From positions 1,505,001 to 1,569,000 of the forward strand of contig NC_015422.1 in the NCBI RefSeq assembly GCF_000204645.1: 64,000 bases of DNA. The letters are read 5' to 3'. Numbering within the stretch: the first letter of the stretch is position 1; each line of letters opens with the position of its first letter. Origin of the DNA: Alicycliphilus denitrificans K601. GTDB taxonomy: Bacteria > Pseudomonadota > Gammaproteobacteria > Burkholderiales > Burkholderiaceae_C. Below the pieces are notes generated by a model, which was not told the origin of the DNA, did not search any database, and saw only the letters and a program-made list of their open reading frames with translations. Below, piece by piece: positions 1-8,546 of the stretch. A program made the translations under genes and the position numbers.

Positions 1-548
<548 letters not shown>

Positions 549-662
549 ATAACTTTGACTGCCAACCGCAGTTCAGGACTGTTATGCCAAGCACGCAATC
601 AAATACCGAGTCGACTCTGTGAATCCGCCGTGCAGACCCAAAACCTGCACAGCAACCAGTTA

Positions 663-778
663 TGCCTGATGACCATAGCAAGTCGGTCCCACTCCTTCCC
701 ATCCCGAACAGGACAGTGAAACGACTTCGCGCCGATGATAGTGCGGGTTCCCGTGTGAAAGTAGGTCATCGTCAGGCT
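663..778 (+). rRNA. rrf: 5S ribosomal RNA
   Basis: This 116-nt gene starts TGCCTGATGACCATAGC and ends GTCATCGTCAGGCT; the two ends pair as helix I. The internal CCCATCCCGAAC and AGTGAAACG boxes are typical of 5S rRNA. It follows 23S after a 114-nt spacer with no tRNA, the usual 16S-23S-5S order. Confidence 0.96.
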
Positions 779-792
779 CTTACAGCCCAAAA

Positions 793-826
793 CGCCCCCC
801 TGTGCATATGCACAGGGGGGCGCTTT
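793..826 (+). terminator. rrn operon intrinsic terminator
   Basis: A perfect 30-bp palindrome (half CGCCCCCCTGTGCAT, 793-822) is followed by CTTT and begins 15 nt after the 5S gene. Flanking GCCCAAAA and TTTGGGC extend the stem imperfectly. The position and stability fit termination of the rRNA operon before rsuA. Confidence 0.85.
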
Positions 827-863
827 GCTTTGGGCAAAGAAAAATGTGCGAAATTCCACGCCC

Positions 864-1601
864 ATGCAGCTCCAAGACATCCTCTATTCGCAAGGTTTCG
901 GAACCCGCCGCATTTGCGCGGGCTTGATTCAACAGGGCTGGGTGGCCGTGCACAGTGCCGGCTCGCTGGAGCCGGTCGTTTGCCTTGAGCCGGCACAGAA
1001 TCTCAAGGAGCAGGGGCTGGTGTTGCGTGTGCAAGGCCAGGACTGGCCGTATCACGCCAAGGCCTATGTGATGCTGAACAAGCCTGCCGGCACGGAATGT
1101 TCCCAGAAGCCCTCTGCCTATCCCAGCGTGTATACGCTGCTGCCCGCTCCGCTGCGGCAGCGGCCCGGCAAGAGTGCCGTGAGCGGGGTGCAGGCCGTGG
1201 GGCGGCTGGACCAGGACACGACGGGCCTGTTGCTGCTCAGTGACGATGGGCAATTCATCCATCGCATGAGTTCCCCGAAAAAGCATGTGCCGAAGGTGTA
1301 CCAGGTGACGGTCAGGCATCCCGTCGATGCGGCGCAGGTCGAGTGCCTGTTGGCCGGCGTGGTGCTCGATGACGACCCCAAACCTGTGCGTGCGGTGGCC
1401 TGTGTGCAACGTGACGCGCACCGGATCGACTTGACCTTGACCGAGGGCAAGTATCACCAGGTCAAGCGCATGATCGCGGCGGTGGGCAATCGCGTGGAGG
1501 CCCTGCATCGCGCCCGCATCGGAGGGCTGGAGCTCCCGGCGGACATGGCGCCGGGCCAATGGCGCTGGCTGGGCCTGGATGAGCTTGCGCTGTTGAAATG
1601 A
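864..1601 (+). CDS. rsuA: 16S rRNA pseudouridine(516) synthase RsuA
   Basis: This 245-aa protein converts U516 of 16S rRNA to pseudouridine. It has an S4-like RNA-binding N-terminus (about residues 1-60) and the RsuA/RluB/E/F catalytic domain. The motif GRLDQDTTGLLLL (from residue 113) carries the catalytic Asp116. The C-terminal EGKYHQVKRMIAAVGN and LHRARIGGLEL blocks match RsuA better than RluB, RluE or RluF. An upstream in-frame start at 825 would add 13 residues running into the rrn terminator, so the ATG at 864 is preferred. It lies immediately downstream of the rRNA operon. Confidence 0.87.
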   Translation: MQLQDILYSQGFGTRRICAGLIQQGWVAVHSAGSLEPVVCLEPAQNLKEQGLVLRVQGQDWPYHAKAYVMLNKPAGTECSQKPSAYPSVYTLLPAPLRQRPGKSAVSGVQAVGRLDQDTTGLLLLSDDGQFIHRMSSPKKHVPKVYQVTVRHPVDAAQVECLLAGVVLDDDPKPVRAVACVQRDAHRIDLTLTEGKYHQVKRMIAAVGNRVEALHRARIGGLELPADMAPGQWRWLGLDELALLK

Positions 1602-1693
1602 CCTGCACAATGGGCACCGCGTCAACGCCATGCATCGTGCGGGCGTTGTCCATGGGCCCTCGTGGTGCGGGCTATGCCGAAGGGAGTTCTGGG

Positions 1694-2674
1694 GTGGAAA
1701 AATGGACGATGGGGCGCATGGCTGGCGTCCTTGTAGCCGCGTGCCTGGCGCTGGGTGCCCAGGCTGCGGAACCGCCGGTGTTCGTGCTCAATTCCCTGCA
1801 GGCGGATATCAGTGTCATCGACCCGGTGACGTGGACGGAGACGGCGCGCATTGCCACGGGCAAGGAACCGCATCACCTCTATCTCACGCCCGATGAGAAG
1901 TCGCTGATCGTGGCCAATGCCCTGGGGGACAGCCTGACCTTCGTGGACCCGGGCACGGCGCAGGTGCAACGCACGGTGCGCGGCATCGTCGATCCCTACC
2001 ACCTGCGGTTCTCGCCCGACATGCAGTGGCTGGTGACGGCTGCGAACCGGCTCAACCACGTGGACTTCTACCGCTGGGACGGCAAGGAGCCGACCCTGGT
2101 GCAGCGCGTTGCCACGGGCAAGACGCCCAGCCACCTGTGGATCGACAGCGCCAGCCGCACGGTGTATTCCACCATGCAGGACAGCGATGAACTGGTCGCG
2201 ATCGATATCGCCACGCAGAAGATCAAGTGGCGCACCGGCACGGGCGCCATGCCGGCGGACGTGTATGGCAGCCCCGACGGCAGAAATCTCTTCGTCGGAC
2301 TCACGGGCAGCGACAGCGTGGAGGTGTTCGACATCTCGGGCGAGCAGCCGCGCAGCGTGCAGCGCATCAAGACCGGCAGCGGCGCCCACGCCTTCCGCGC
2401 CGCGGGCGACGGGCGCCATCTGTTCGTGAGCAACCGGGTGGCCAACACCATCAGCAAGATCGACATGCAGGCGCTGCGCGTGGTGGACTCCTATCCGGCG
2501 CCGGGCGGCCCCGACTGTATGGACGTGTCGGCGGATGGCCGCTGGATCTATGTCAGCGCACGCTGGGCGCGCAAGATGCTCGTGATCGATACGGTCGAGC
2601 GCAAGGTGGCTCGCGCCATCAATGTCGGCAAGTCGCCCCACGGCGTCTGGACGCTCAGGCATGCCAAGCGTTAG
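1694..2674 (+). CDS. YVTN-family beta-propeller protein, exported
   Basis: About 326 aa: a signal peptide (MAGVLVAACLALGAQAAE) followed by repeated beta-propeller blades such as FVLNSLQADISVID, LIVANALGDSLTFVD and IYVSARWARKMLVID. It is similar to YncE-type periplasmic proteins; the ligand is unknown. The GTG at 1694 is chosen because GGAG lies 7 nt upstream; ATG 1709 is an alternative that keeps the signal peptide. Its end overlaps the start of the next gene, so the two are probably cotranscribed. Confidence 0.75.
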   Translation: MEKWTMGRMAGVLVAACLALGAQAAEPPVFVLNSLQADISVIDPVTWTETARIATGKEPHHLYLTPDEKSLIVANALGDSLTFVDPGTAQVQRTVRGIVDPYHLRFSPDMQWLVTAANRLNHVDFYRWDGKEPTLVQRVATGKTPSHLWIDSASRTVYSTMQDSDELVAIDIATQKIKWRTGTGAMPADVYGSPDGRNLFVGLTGSDSVEVFDISGEQPRSVQRIKTGSGAHAFRAAGDGRHLFVSNRVANTISKIDMQALRVVDSYPAPGGPDCMDVSADGRWIYVSARWARKMLVIDTVERKVARAINVGKSPHGVWTLRHAKR

Positions 2675-3491
2675 GCGGCATGCGGGCGTGCAATCGTTGC
2701 GCGGGGTGCTTCGTGCAATATTTTTGATAGCTGCAAGCACTAGTCCACTGGGCGCTAGCGCCCAAAACAATGCACAAGGCAGCTGCAATGGAACGGTGTA
2801 CCTGACCTTCGACACGGGACACATGGGCGTCGCCCCTCTGGTGGCCGAGGTGCTGCAGCGCCAGCGCGTGCAGGTCACCTTCTTTGCTGCCGACGAGCGC
2901 ACGCAAAGCGGCGGCAGCAGCCTCGATGAGCAGTGGGCGCCATGGTGGCGCGCACGGGCTGCGGAGGGGCATGAATTCGCCTCGCACACGCTGCACCATG
3001 TGTACTGGCGCGCTGACGAGGGCGCTGGGCTCAAGGTCAGGCCATCGACCGGCCCCCAGGCAGGCAAGGATCTCTCGATGACGGCGGAGCAGTATTGCGC
3101 GGAGATCGACGGCGCGGCGAACCGGCTGCGCGCCATGACCGGAAAGGAGCCGCTGCCGCTGTTTCGCGCACCGGGCGGCAAGACCTCGCCGCGCCTGCTG
3201 GAGGCCGCCCAATCCTGCGGCTACATGCATGTGGGCTGGACGCCGGCGGGATTCCTGGGCGATGAGCTGCCCAGCGAGCGCTACGCCAACCGGATGCTGC
3301 TGGAGCAGGCGCTGCGCACCATCCGCGACGGCGACATCCTGCTGGCCCATCTGGGCATCTGGTCGCGCAAGGATCCCTGGGCGCCGGCCGTGCTGGAGCC
3401 CTTGATCAAGGGCCTGAAGGAGCGTGGGCTGTGCTTTCGCACCCTGCGCGAACACCCCGTCTACGGGACGAAGGCCCTGAACAGGAAGTGA
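2661..3491 (+). CDS. polysaccharide deacetylase (NodB-like), exported
   Basis: About 276 aa with a signal peptide and a NodB homology domain. Motif 1 is YLTFDTGHMG (canonical TFDDG), motif 2 HTLHH, motif 3 FRAPGGK and motif 4 DILLAHLG. The second metal-site Asp of motif 1 is Thr, so catalysis on N-acetylated polysaccharide is likely but not certain. The start is uncertain: ATG 2661 overlaps the previous gene by 14 nt and GTG 2688 is an alternative. A copy of the dispersed ~48-bp repeat (2720-2767) lies inside the signal-peptide coding region. Confidence 0.75.
   Translation: MPSVRRHAGVQSLRGVLRAIFLIAASTSPLGASAQNNAQGSCNGTVYLTFDTGHMGVAPLVAEVLQRQRVQVTFFAADERTQSGGSSLDEQWAPWWRARAAEGHEFASHTLHHVYWRADEGAGLKVRPSTGPQAGKDLSMTAEQYCAEIDGAANRLRAMTGKEPLPLFRAPGGKTSPRLLEAAQSCGYMHVGWTPAGFLGDELPSERYANRMLLEQALRTIRDGDILLAHLGIWSRKDPWAPAVLEPLIKGLKERGLCFRTLREHPVYGTKALNRK
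2720..2767 (-). repeat. dispersed ~48-bp palindromic repeat, copy A (inside deacetylase signal peptide)
   Basis: Read on the minus strand this is GGGCGCTAGCGCCC, a spacer and GTGCTTGCAGCTATCAAAA. It matches the copies at 11372, 26823, 36271, 38488, 51738 and 57083. This copy is translated as part of the exported deacetylase. Confidence 0.65.
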
Positions 3492-3532
3492 CACGGCCTG
3501 CGACTATGCTGGGCGTTGATGAGCGCGATGCA

Positions 3533-4531
3533 ATGGTGAACTCCATGTCCTTGCCGTCCCAACTGTTCGATGCCGCCCAGCAGTGGCTGTTCGAGGCCGT
3601 GGTGCAGCCGGCGTTGTTCGCGCTCGGGCTGGCCAATGTGCTCGAGGATGCCTACGTCGCCACGGGCTGGCTGCTCGTCGGTCTGCTGCAGCTGCTGGTG
3701 ATGCTGGCCCTGATCGGCCCGCTGGAGCGCTGGCGGCCGGTGGAGCCGCTGCAGGACCGTGCTGCCGTGCGGGTCGATGTGATCTACACCCTGATCCACC
3801 GTCTGGGCCTGTTTCGCCTGGCCCTGTTCTTCATGGCGGAGCCGTTGTGGGACGGCCTGTTCGGCATGCTGCGCACGCATGGCTGGCGCACCTTCCAGCT
3901 CGACGCGCTGTGGCCGGGCGTGACGGACCAGCCTCTCGCGAGCCTGCTGCTGTACCTGCTGGTGTTCGACTTCGTGGACTACTGGATCCATCGCGGCCAG
4001 CACCGCTTCGGCTGGTGGTGGCGCCTGCACGCCTTGCACCATTCCCAGAGGCAGATGACCATGTGGAGCGACAGCCGCAACCACCTGCTGGACGATTTGC
4101 TGCGCGACGCCATCATCGTCGTCGTGGCGCAATGCATAGGCGTGGCGCCGGGCCAGTTCGTGGCCATCGTGGCGCTCACGCAGCTCAGCGAGAACCTGCA
4201 CCATGCGAACCTGCGCCTGTGGTTCGGCCACCTGGGCGAGCGCCTGTGGGTCAGTCCGCGCTTTCACCGCCTGCATCACGCCATCGGCACAGGGCATGAG
4301 TCGGCGCCGGCGCAGCGCACCGGCGCCCCGGTGCTCGGCGGGCACAACTTCGGCGTGCTGCTGCCCTGGTGGGACATGCTGTTCGGCACGGCCAACTTCG
4401 AGTGCCGCTACGACCCCACGGGCGTGCGCGACCAGGTCGAGCCCGGCCCCGATGGCCGGGTGCGTGACTACGGCCGCGGCTTCTGGGCCCAGCAATGGCG
4501 CGGCCTGCTGCGCCTGGCGGGGCGCGGCTGA
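3533..4531 (+). CDS. sterol desaturase / fatty acid hydroxylase family membrane protein
   Basis: About 332 aa, with hydrophobic helices in the first half and then the di-iron histidine boxes of the fatty-acid hydroxylase superfamily: DYWIHRGQH, LHALHHS, and RFHRLHHAIG near the C-terminus. It probably hydroxylates or desaturates a lipid in the inner membrane; the substrate is unknown. Start sites at 3506, 3533 and 3545 are all possible, with no decisive ribosome-binding site. It follows the deacetylase by about 40 nt. Confidence 0.82.
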   Translation: MVNSMSLPSQLFDAAQQWLFEAVVQPALFALGLANVLEDAYVATGWLLVGLLQLLVMLALIGPLERWRPVEPLQDRAAVRVDVIYTLIHRLGLFRLALFFMAEPLWDGLFGMLRTHGWRTFQLDALWPGVTDQPLASLLLYLLVFDFVDYWIHRGQHRFGWWWRLHALHHSQRQMTMWSDSRNHLLDDLLRDAIIVVVAQCIGVAPGQFVAIVALTQLSENLHHANLRLWFGHLGERLWVSPRFHRLHHAIGTGHESAPAQRTGAPVLGGHNFGVLLPWWDMLFGTANFECRYDPTGVRDQVEPGPDGRVRDYGRGFWAQQWRGLLRLAGRG

Positions 4532-4546
4532 CCGGGCAATGGCGCT

Positions 4547-5452
4547 ATGCTTGCGTGCATGGGGCCTTTTCTCGATTCCTTCTGGCGCGCCGCGGCCTAT
4601 TGCCTGATGCCGCGCGTCGTGGCGCTGTCGCTGCTGCCGCTGCTCTTGATCACCCTGGCGGCCTGGGGCGGCGGGCATTTCTACTGGCAGCCGGCCGTGG
4701 CCTGGATGCAGGCGGCGCTGGAGGGCTCCTCCTGGCTGGGCCTGCTGTGGGGCTGGCTGGGCCACTTCGGCGTGGACAACCTGCCCGTGGTGCTGGCGCC
4801 GCTGCTGGTGCTGATGCTGGCCACGCCCGTGGTCGTCATCGTCTGCGTGCTGGCGGTGGCCGTGCTCATGGCGCCGGCCATCGTCTCGCTGGTGGCGGAG
4901 CGGCGCTTCGCGGAGCTGCAGCGCAAGCGGGGCGGCTCTTTCCTGGTCAGCGTGCTGTGGTCGCTGGGCTCCACCATCGCCGCGCTGCTGGCGCTGGTGG
5001 TCTCCATGCCGCTGTGGCTCGTCCCGCCGCTGGTGCTGGTGCTGCCGCCGCTGATCTGGGGCTGGCTGACCTACCGCGTCATGGCCTTCGACGCGCTGGC
5101 CGAGCATGCGAGCAGGCCGGAGCGGCAGGAGATCTTCAAGCGCTACAGGCTCAGCCTGCTGACCATCGGCGTGCTGTGCGGTTTCCTGGGCGCGGCGCCC
5201 GGCATCGTCTGGGCCTCGGGCGTAGTGTTCGCGGCGGCGTTCTTCGTGCTCGTGCCCATCGCCATCTGGATCTACACGCTGGTGTTCGCCTTTTCTTCCC
5301 TGTGGTTCACCCACTTCTGCCTGGCGGCGCTGCAGCGGCTGCGGGAGCAGGGCGGCGGCGACCCGTCCGCCCCCCTGGCCGCGCCCGCCATCCCTGCCAG
5401 CCCGCCGCCGGCGCTCGCACCCCCGCCTTCCCCGGACTCGCATCCTGCATGA
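4547..5452 (+). CDS. EI24 domain-containing (CysZ-like) membrane protein
   Basis: This 301-aa integral membrane protein has about five to six hydrophobic segments. It opens LDSFWRAAAYCLMPRVVALS and has a Pro/Ala-rich cytoplasmic tail. It resembles the EI24/CysZ family, some members of which import sulfate; that role is not shown here. The start could be 4547 or 4559. Its stop overlaps the next start in an ATGA, so the two genes are translationally coupled. Confidence 0.75.
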   Translation: MLACMGPFLDSFWRAAAYCLMPRVVALSLLPLLLITLAAWGGGHFYWQPAVAWMQAALEGSSWLGLLWGWLGHFGVDNLPVVLAPLLVLMLATPVVVIVCVLAVAVLMAPAIVSLVAERRFAELQRKRGGSFLVSVLWSLGSTIAALLALVVSMPLWLVPPLVLVLPPLIWGWLTYRVMAFDALAEHASRPERQEIFKRYRLSLLTIGVLCGFLGAAPGIVWASGVVFAAAFFVLVPIAIWIYTLVFAFSSLWFTHFCLAALQRLREQGGGDPSAPLAAPAIPASPPPALAPPPSPDSHPA

Positions 5453-6270
5453 TTCCATCCTTCGGCCTCATCATCGTCGGCGACGAAATCCTTTCTGGCA
5501 AACGCGCGGACAAGCACCTGCCCAAGGTCATCGAACTGCTGGCCGCCCGCGGCCTTGCGCTGGCCTACGCGGACTATGTGGGCGACGACCGCCCGCGCAT
5601 CACGGCAGCCCTGCAGCGCGCGTTCGCCTCGGGCGACGTCGTCTTCAGCTGCGGCGGCATAGGCGCAACGCCCGACGACCACACGCGCCAATGCGCGGCA
5701 GCCGCGCTGCAGCGGCCCCTGGCGCTGCACCCCGAGGCGGCGGCGCTGATACGCGAGCGCATGCAGGACGTTGCGCGCGAGCAGGGCGAGGCGTTCGACC
5801 CCGACCGGTCCGACAACGTGCATCGGCTCAACATGGGCGTGTTCCCCGAGGGCGCGCGCATCATTCCCAACCCCTACAACAAGATCCCGGGCTTCTCCTG
5901 CGACGGGCCGGGCGGCGGCACGGTGCATTTCATGCCGGGCTTTCCGGTGATGGCCTGGCCCATGGTGGAGTGGGCGCTGGACCACTACTGCGCCCAGTGG
6001 TTCAACCGCCAGCCCCAGACCGAGCATTCGATCGTGCTGTATGGCGCCATGGAGGCCGCGCTCACCCCGCTCATGGAGTGCATAGAGACCGCGCATCCCG
6101 GCATCAAGGTGTTCAGCCTGCCCAGTGTCGACCACCCCGTGCACGGCAGGCATGTGGAGCTGGGGGTCAAGGGCCCGACGGCACTGATACCGGCGGCATG
6201 GCGCGAGCTTTACCAGATTTTGCACCAATATGGTGCGAACATGGGCCCCGAAATGGTGCGCAATATCTGA
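5449..6270 (+). CDS. MoaB/Mog-like molybdopterin-binding domain protein (CinA N-terminal type)
   Basis: This 273-aa protein has the MoCF-biosynthesis fold: GLIIVGDEILSGKRADKH at the N-terminus, FSCGGIGATPDDHT (the GGxGxTxDD signature) around residue 65-78, and FMPGFPVMAWPMVEWAL later. It is the size of standalone competence/damage-inducible-type proteins that lack the CinA deamidase domain. Its cellular role is not established. The start ATG at 5449 overlaps the previous stop by 4 nt. Confidence 0.83.
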   Translation: MIPSFGLIIVGDEILSGKRADKHLPKVIELLAARGLALAYADYVGDDRPRITAALQRAFASGDVVFSCGGIGATPDDHTRQCAAAALQRPLALHPEAAALIRERMQDVAREQGEAFDPDRSDNVHRLNMGVFPEGARIIPNPYNKIPGFSCDGPGGGTVHFMPGFPVMAWPMVEWALDHYCAQWFNRQPQTEHSIVLYGAMEAALTPLMECIETAHPGIKVFSLPSVDHPVHGRHVELGVKGPTALIPAAWRELYQILHQYGANMGPEMVRNI

Positions 6271-6293
6271 GAAAGCGCCCCACTTAGAATCCC

Positions 6294-6308
6294 GCACGCA
6301 ATCGGTGC
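6294..6308 (+). promoter_or_regulatory. putative NtrC-binding site upstream of glnA
   Basis: GCAC-N7-GTGC matches the palindromic core of the NtrC consensus, with one mismatch in the inner Y/R positions. It lies about 95-109 nt upstream of the transcription start predicted from the sigma-54 element, close to where NtrC sites sit at enteric glnA. Confidence 0.55.
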
Positions 6309-6376
6309 ACCGTGCGCCGCCTGGAATCGAGGGCGGCCACGGTGGAGCACCGCAGCCCCACGGGCGCCGCGCGGGC

Positions 6377-6391
6377 TGGCACGCAACCTGC
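6377..6391 (+). promoter_or_regulatory. sigma-54 (RpoN) promoter of glnA
   Basis: TGGCACGCAACCTGC has the invariant GG and GC separated by exactly 10 nt, as required for -24/-12 elements. The start of transcription would be near 6403, leaving a ~39-nt leader before glnA. Confidence 0.8.
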
Positions 6392-6441
6392 TTTTCTTTG
6401 CGCATCATTTTTTGATGCGTATCTATCCCTGGAGAACCCTG

Positions 6442-7857
6442 ATGGCCAAGACCGTTGCAGATGTGATGAAGATGGTGGAGGAAAACGAAGTCAAGTTCGT
6501 GGACCTGCGCTTCACGGACACCCGTGGCAAGGAGCAGCACGTGACCGTGCCGGTCTCGCACTTCGACGAGGACAAGTTCACCTCCGGTCATGCGTTCGAC
6601 GGCTCCTCCGTGGCCGGCTGGAAGGGCATCGAGGCCTCGGACATGCAGCTCATGCCCGACCCGAGCACGGCCAACATCGACCCGTTCTTCGAGGAGACCA
6701 CGCTGTTCCTGCAGTGCGACGTGGTCGAACCCGGTGACGGCAAGGCCTATGACCGCGACCCGCGCTCCATCGCCAAGCGCGCCGAGGCCTACCTGAAGGC
6801 ATCGGGCCTGGGCGATACGGCCTACTTCGGCCCCGAGCCCGAGTTCTTCATCTTCGATGGCGTGCGCTGGAGCAACGAGCCGGGCAAGGTGTTCTTCGAG
6901 ATCGAGGAATATGAAGCCCCCTGGAACAGCGGCACCAAGTTCGACGGCGGCAACCGCGGCCACCGCCCCACGACCAAGGGCGGCTATTTCCCCGTGCCGC
7001 CGGTGGACAGCACGCAGGACATGCGCGCCGAGATGGTGCTGATCCTGGAGCAGCTGGGCATCCCGGTCGAGGTGTTCCACCACGAGGTGGCGGGCGCCGG
7101 CCAGAACGAGATCGGCACCAAGTTCAGCACGCTGGTCGAGCGCGCCGACTGGACGCAGGTCATGAAGTACGTGATCTGGAACGTGGCCAACGCCTACGGC
7201 AAGACCGCGACCTTCATGCCCAAGCCCTACGCGGGCGACAACGGCTCGGGCATGCACGTGCACCAGTCCATCTGGAAGGATGGCAAGAACCTGTTCGCGG
7301 GCGACGGCTACGCGGGCCTGTCGGACTTCGCGCTGTACTACATCGGCGGCATCATCAAGCACGCCCGCGCGCTCAACGCCATCACCAACCCCGGCACCAA
7401 CAGCTACAAGCGCCTGGTGCCCGGCTTCGAGGCGCCGGTCAAGCTCGCCTACAGCTCGCGCAACCGTTCGGCGTCGATCCGCATCCCCTACGTGGCCAAC
7501 CCCAAGGGCCGCCGCATCGAGGCGCGCTTCCCCGATCCTTCCTCCAACCCCTACCTGTGCTTCTCGGCGCTGATGATGGCGGGCCTGGACGGCGTGGAGA
7601 ACAAGATCCACCCGGGCGAGGCCGCCACCAAGGACCTGTACCACCTGCCGCCCGAGGAGGACAAGCTGGTGCCCACCGTGTGCCACAGCCTGGACCAGGC
7701 GCTGGAGGCGCTGGACAAGGACCGCGGCTTCCTGACCAAGGGCGGCGTGTTCTCCGACAACATGCTGGACGCCTACATCGAGCTCAAGATGGGCGAAGTG
7801 CAGCGTTTCCGCATGGCGCCGCATCCCGTCGAGTACGACATGTACTACTCGCTGTGA
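6442..7857 (+). CDS. glnA: glutamine synthetase, type I
   Basis: This 471-aa enzyme makes glutamine from glutamate, ammonia and ATP. Conserved blocks include [34 protein letters not shown], and the adenylylation loop [10 protein letters not shown] with the modified Tyr at residue 400, which marks the GlnE-regulated GSI-beta type. The ATG at 6442 is preceded by GGAGAA; an in-frame ATG at 6415 would only add a short unconserved extension. It is transcribed from a sigma-54/NtrC promoter and followed by a strong terminator, with ntrB and ntrC just downstream. Confidence 0.97.
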   Translation: MAKTVADVMKMVEENEVKFVDLRFTDTRGKEQHVTVPVSHFDEDKFTSGHAFDGSSVAGWKGIEASDMQLMPDPSTANIDPFFEETTLFLQCDVVEPGDGKAYDRDPRSIAKRAEAYLKASGLGDTAYFGPEPEFFIFDGVRWSNEPGKVFFEIEEYEAPWNSGTKFDGGNRGHRPTTKGGYFPVPPVDSTQDMRAEMVLILEQLGIPVEVFHHEVAGAGQNEIGTKFSTLVERADWTQVMKYVIWNVANAYGKTATFMPKPYAGDNGSGMHVHQSIWKDGKNLFAGDGYAGLSDFALYYIGGIIKHARALNAITNPGTNSYKRLVPGFEAPVKLAYSSRNRSASIRIPYVANPKGRRIEARFPDPSSNPYLCFSALMMAGLDGVENKIHPGEAATKDLYHLPPEEDKLVPTVCHSLDQALEALDKDRGFLTKGGVFSDNMLDAYIELKMGEVQRFRMAPHPVEYDMYYSL

Positions 7858-7897
7858 GCGGCGCAGGGGGGCGCTTCGGCCTCCCGGCGGTGTGCCA

Positions 7898-7921
7898 GGG
7901 GCGGCCGCGGCCGCCCCTTTT
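7898..7921 (+). terminator. glnA intrinsic terminator
   Basis: A perfect 20-bp palindrome (half GGGGCGGCCG, 7898-7917) is followed by TTTT, 41 nt after the glnA stop. It would separate most glnA transcripts from the downstream ntrBC genes. Confidence 0.75.
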
Positions 7922-8030
7922 GCATGGTGGCCCGCGTGGGCGAATCGGGCGCCGCAATTGGCGGTCCGGGGGGATTGGGGGATACTCAGCGCCGCCGTGC
8001 ATGCGCCGCGCATGTCATGTGAGGAGTTCG

Positions 8031-8519
8031 ATGAAACACAGCCTGTTCGCCCTGACCGTCATTGCCGCCATGCTGCAGCCCGCCTGGGCGCAGGACCGCA
8101 TCTACCGCTGCGGCAACGAGTACACCAACAACGCCGCCCAGGCCAAGGAGCGCGGCTGCAAGCTCGTCGAAGGCGGCAACGTGACGGTGCTGCAGGCCCC
8201 GCGGCCGGCCGCGGCGGCGCCAAGCGGCGGGGCCGGCGCCGGCAGCCCGCCGGCGAATGCGCCGCGCGTGGATGCGGCCGACCAGCGCGCACGCGACGCC
8301 GATGCGCGCGCCATCCTCGAGGCCGAGTTGCGTAAGGCCGAGGCGCGCCTGGCCGAGCTGCGCAAGGAATACAACGACGGCTATCCCCAGCGATCGGCCC
8401 TGGAGATGCGCAACCCGCAGGGCTACATCGAGCGCACGGCCGAGCTCAAGTCCGCCGTGAGCCGCGCCGAGGCCGACGTGGCCGGCATCAAGCGCGAACT
8501 CGCGCGCTTGAACAAGTAA
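8031..8519 (+). CDS. DUF4124-like periplasmic protein
   Basis: This 162-aa protein has a signal peptide ending QPAWAQ, then DRIYRCGNEYTNNAAQAKERGC, which resembles the DUF4124 domain with its two Cys. An Ala/Pro/Gly-rich linker and a charged coiled-coil C-terminus follow. GAGGAG lies 5 nt before the ATG. The function is unknown; the same kind of gene commonly sits between glnA and ntrB in related genomes (from memory of the family). Its stop codon is in frame with ntrB. Confidence 0.7.
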   Translation: MKHSLFALTVIAAMLQPAWAQDRIYRCGNEYTNNAAQAKERGCKLVEGGNVTVLQAPRPAAAAPSGGAGAGSPPANAPRVDAADQRARDADARAILEAELRKAEARLAELRKEYNDGYPQRSALEMRNPQGYIERTAELKSAVSRAEADVAGIKRELARLNK

Positions 8520-8546
8520 GCGCGGGCAAGGCAAGGGGACACCATC

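Noticed and set aside
4495..5448. Long open frame reading into the MoaB-like gene from within the EI24 gene
   Set aside because: It is a GC-rich shadow frame of low complexity (Ala/Gly/Arg); the true start is the ATG at 5449.
6320..6345. CGGTG-GAG-CACCG as a second NtrC site
   Set aside because: The half-sites are in the reverse order to the NtrC consensus (GCAC then GTGC).
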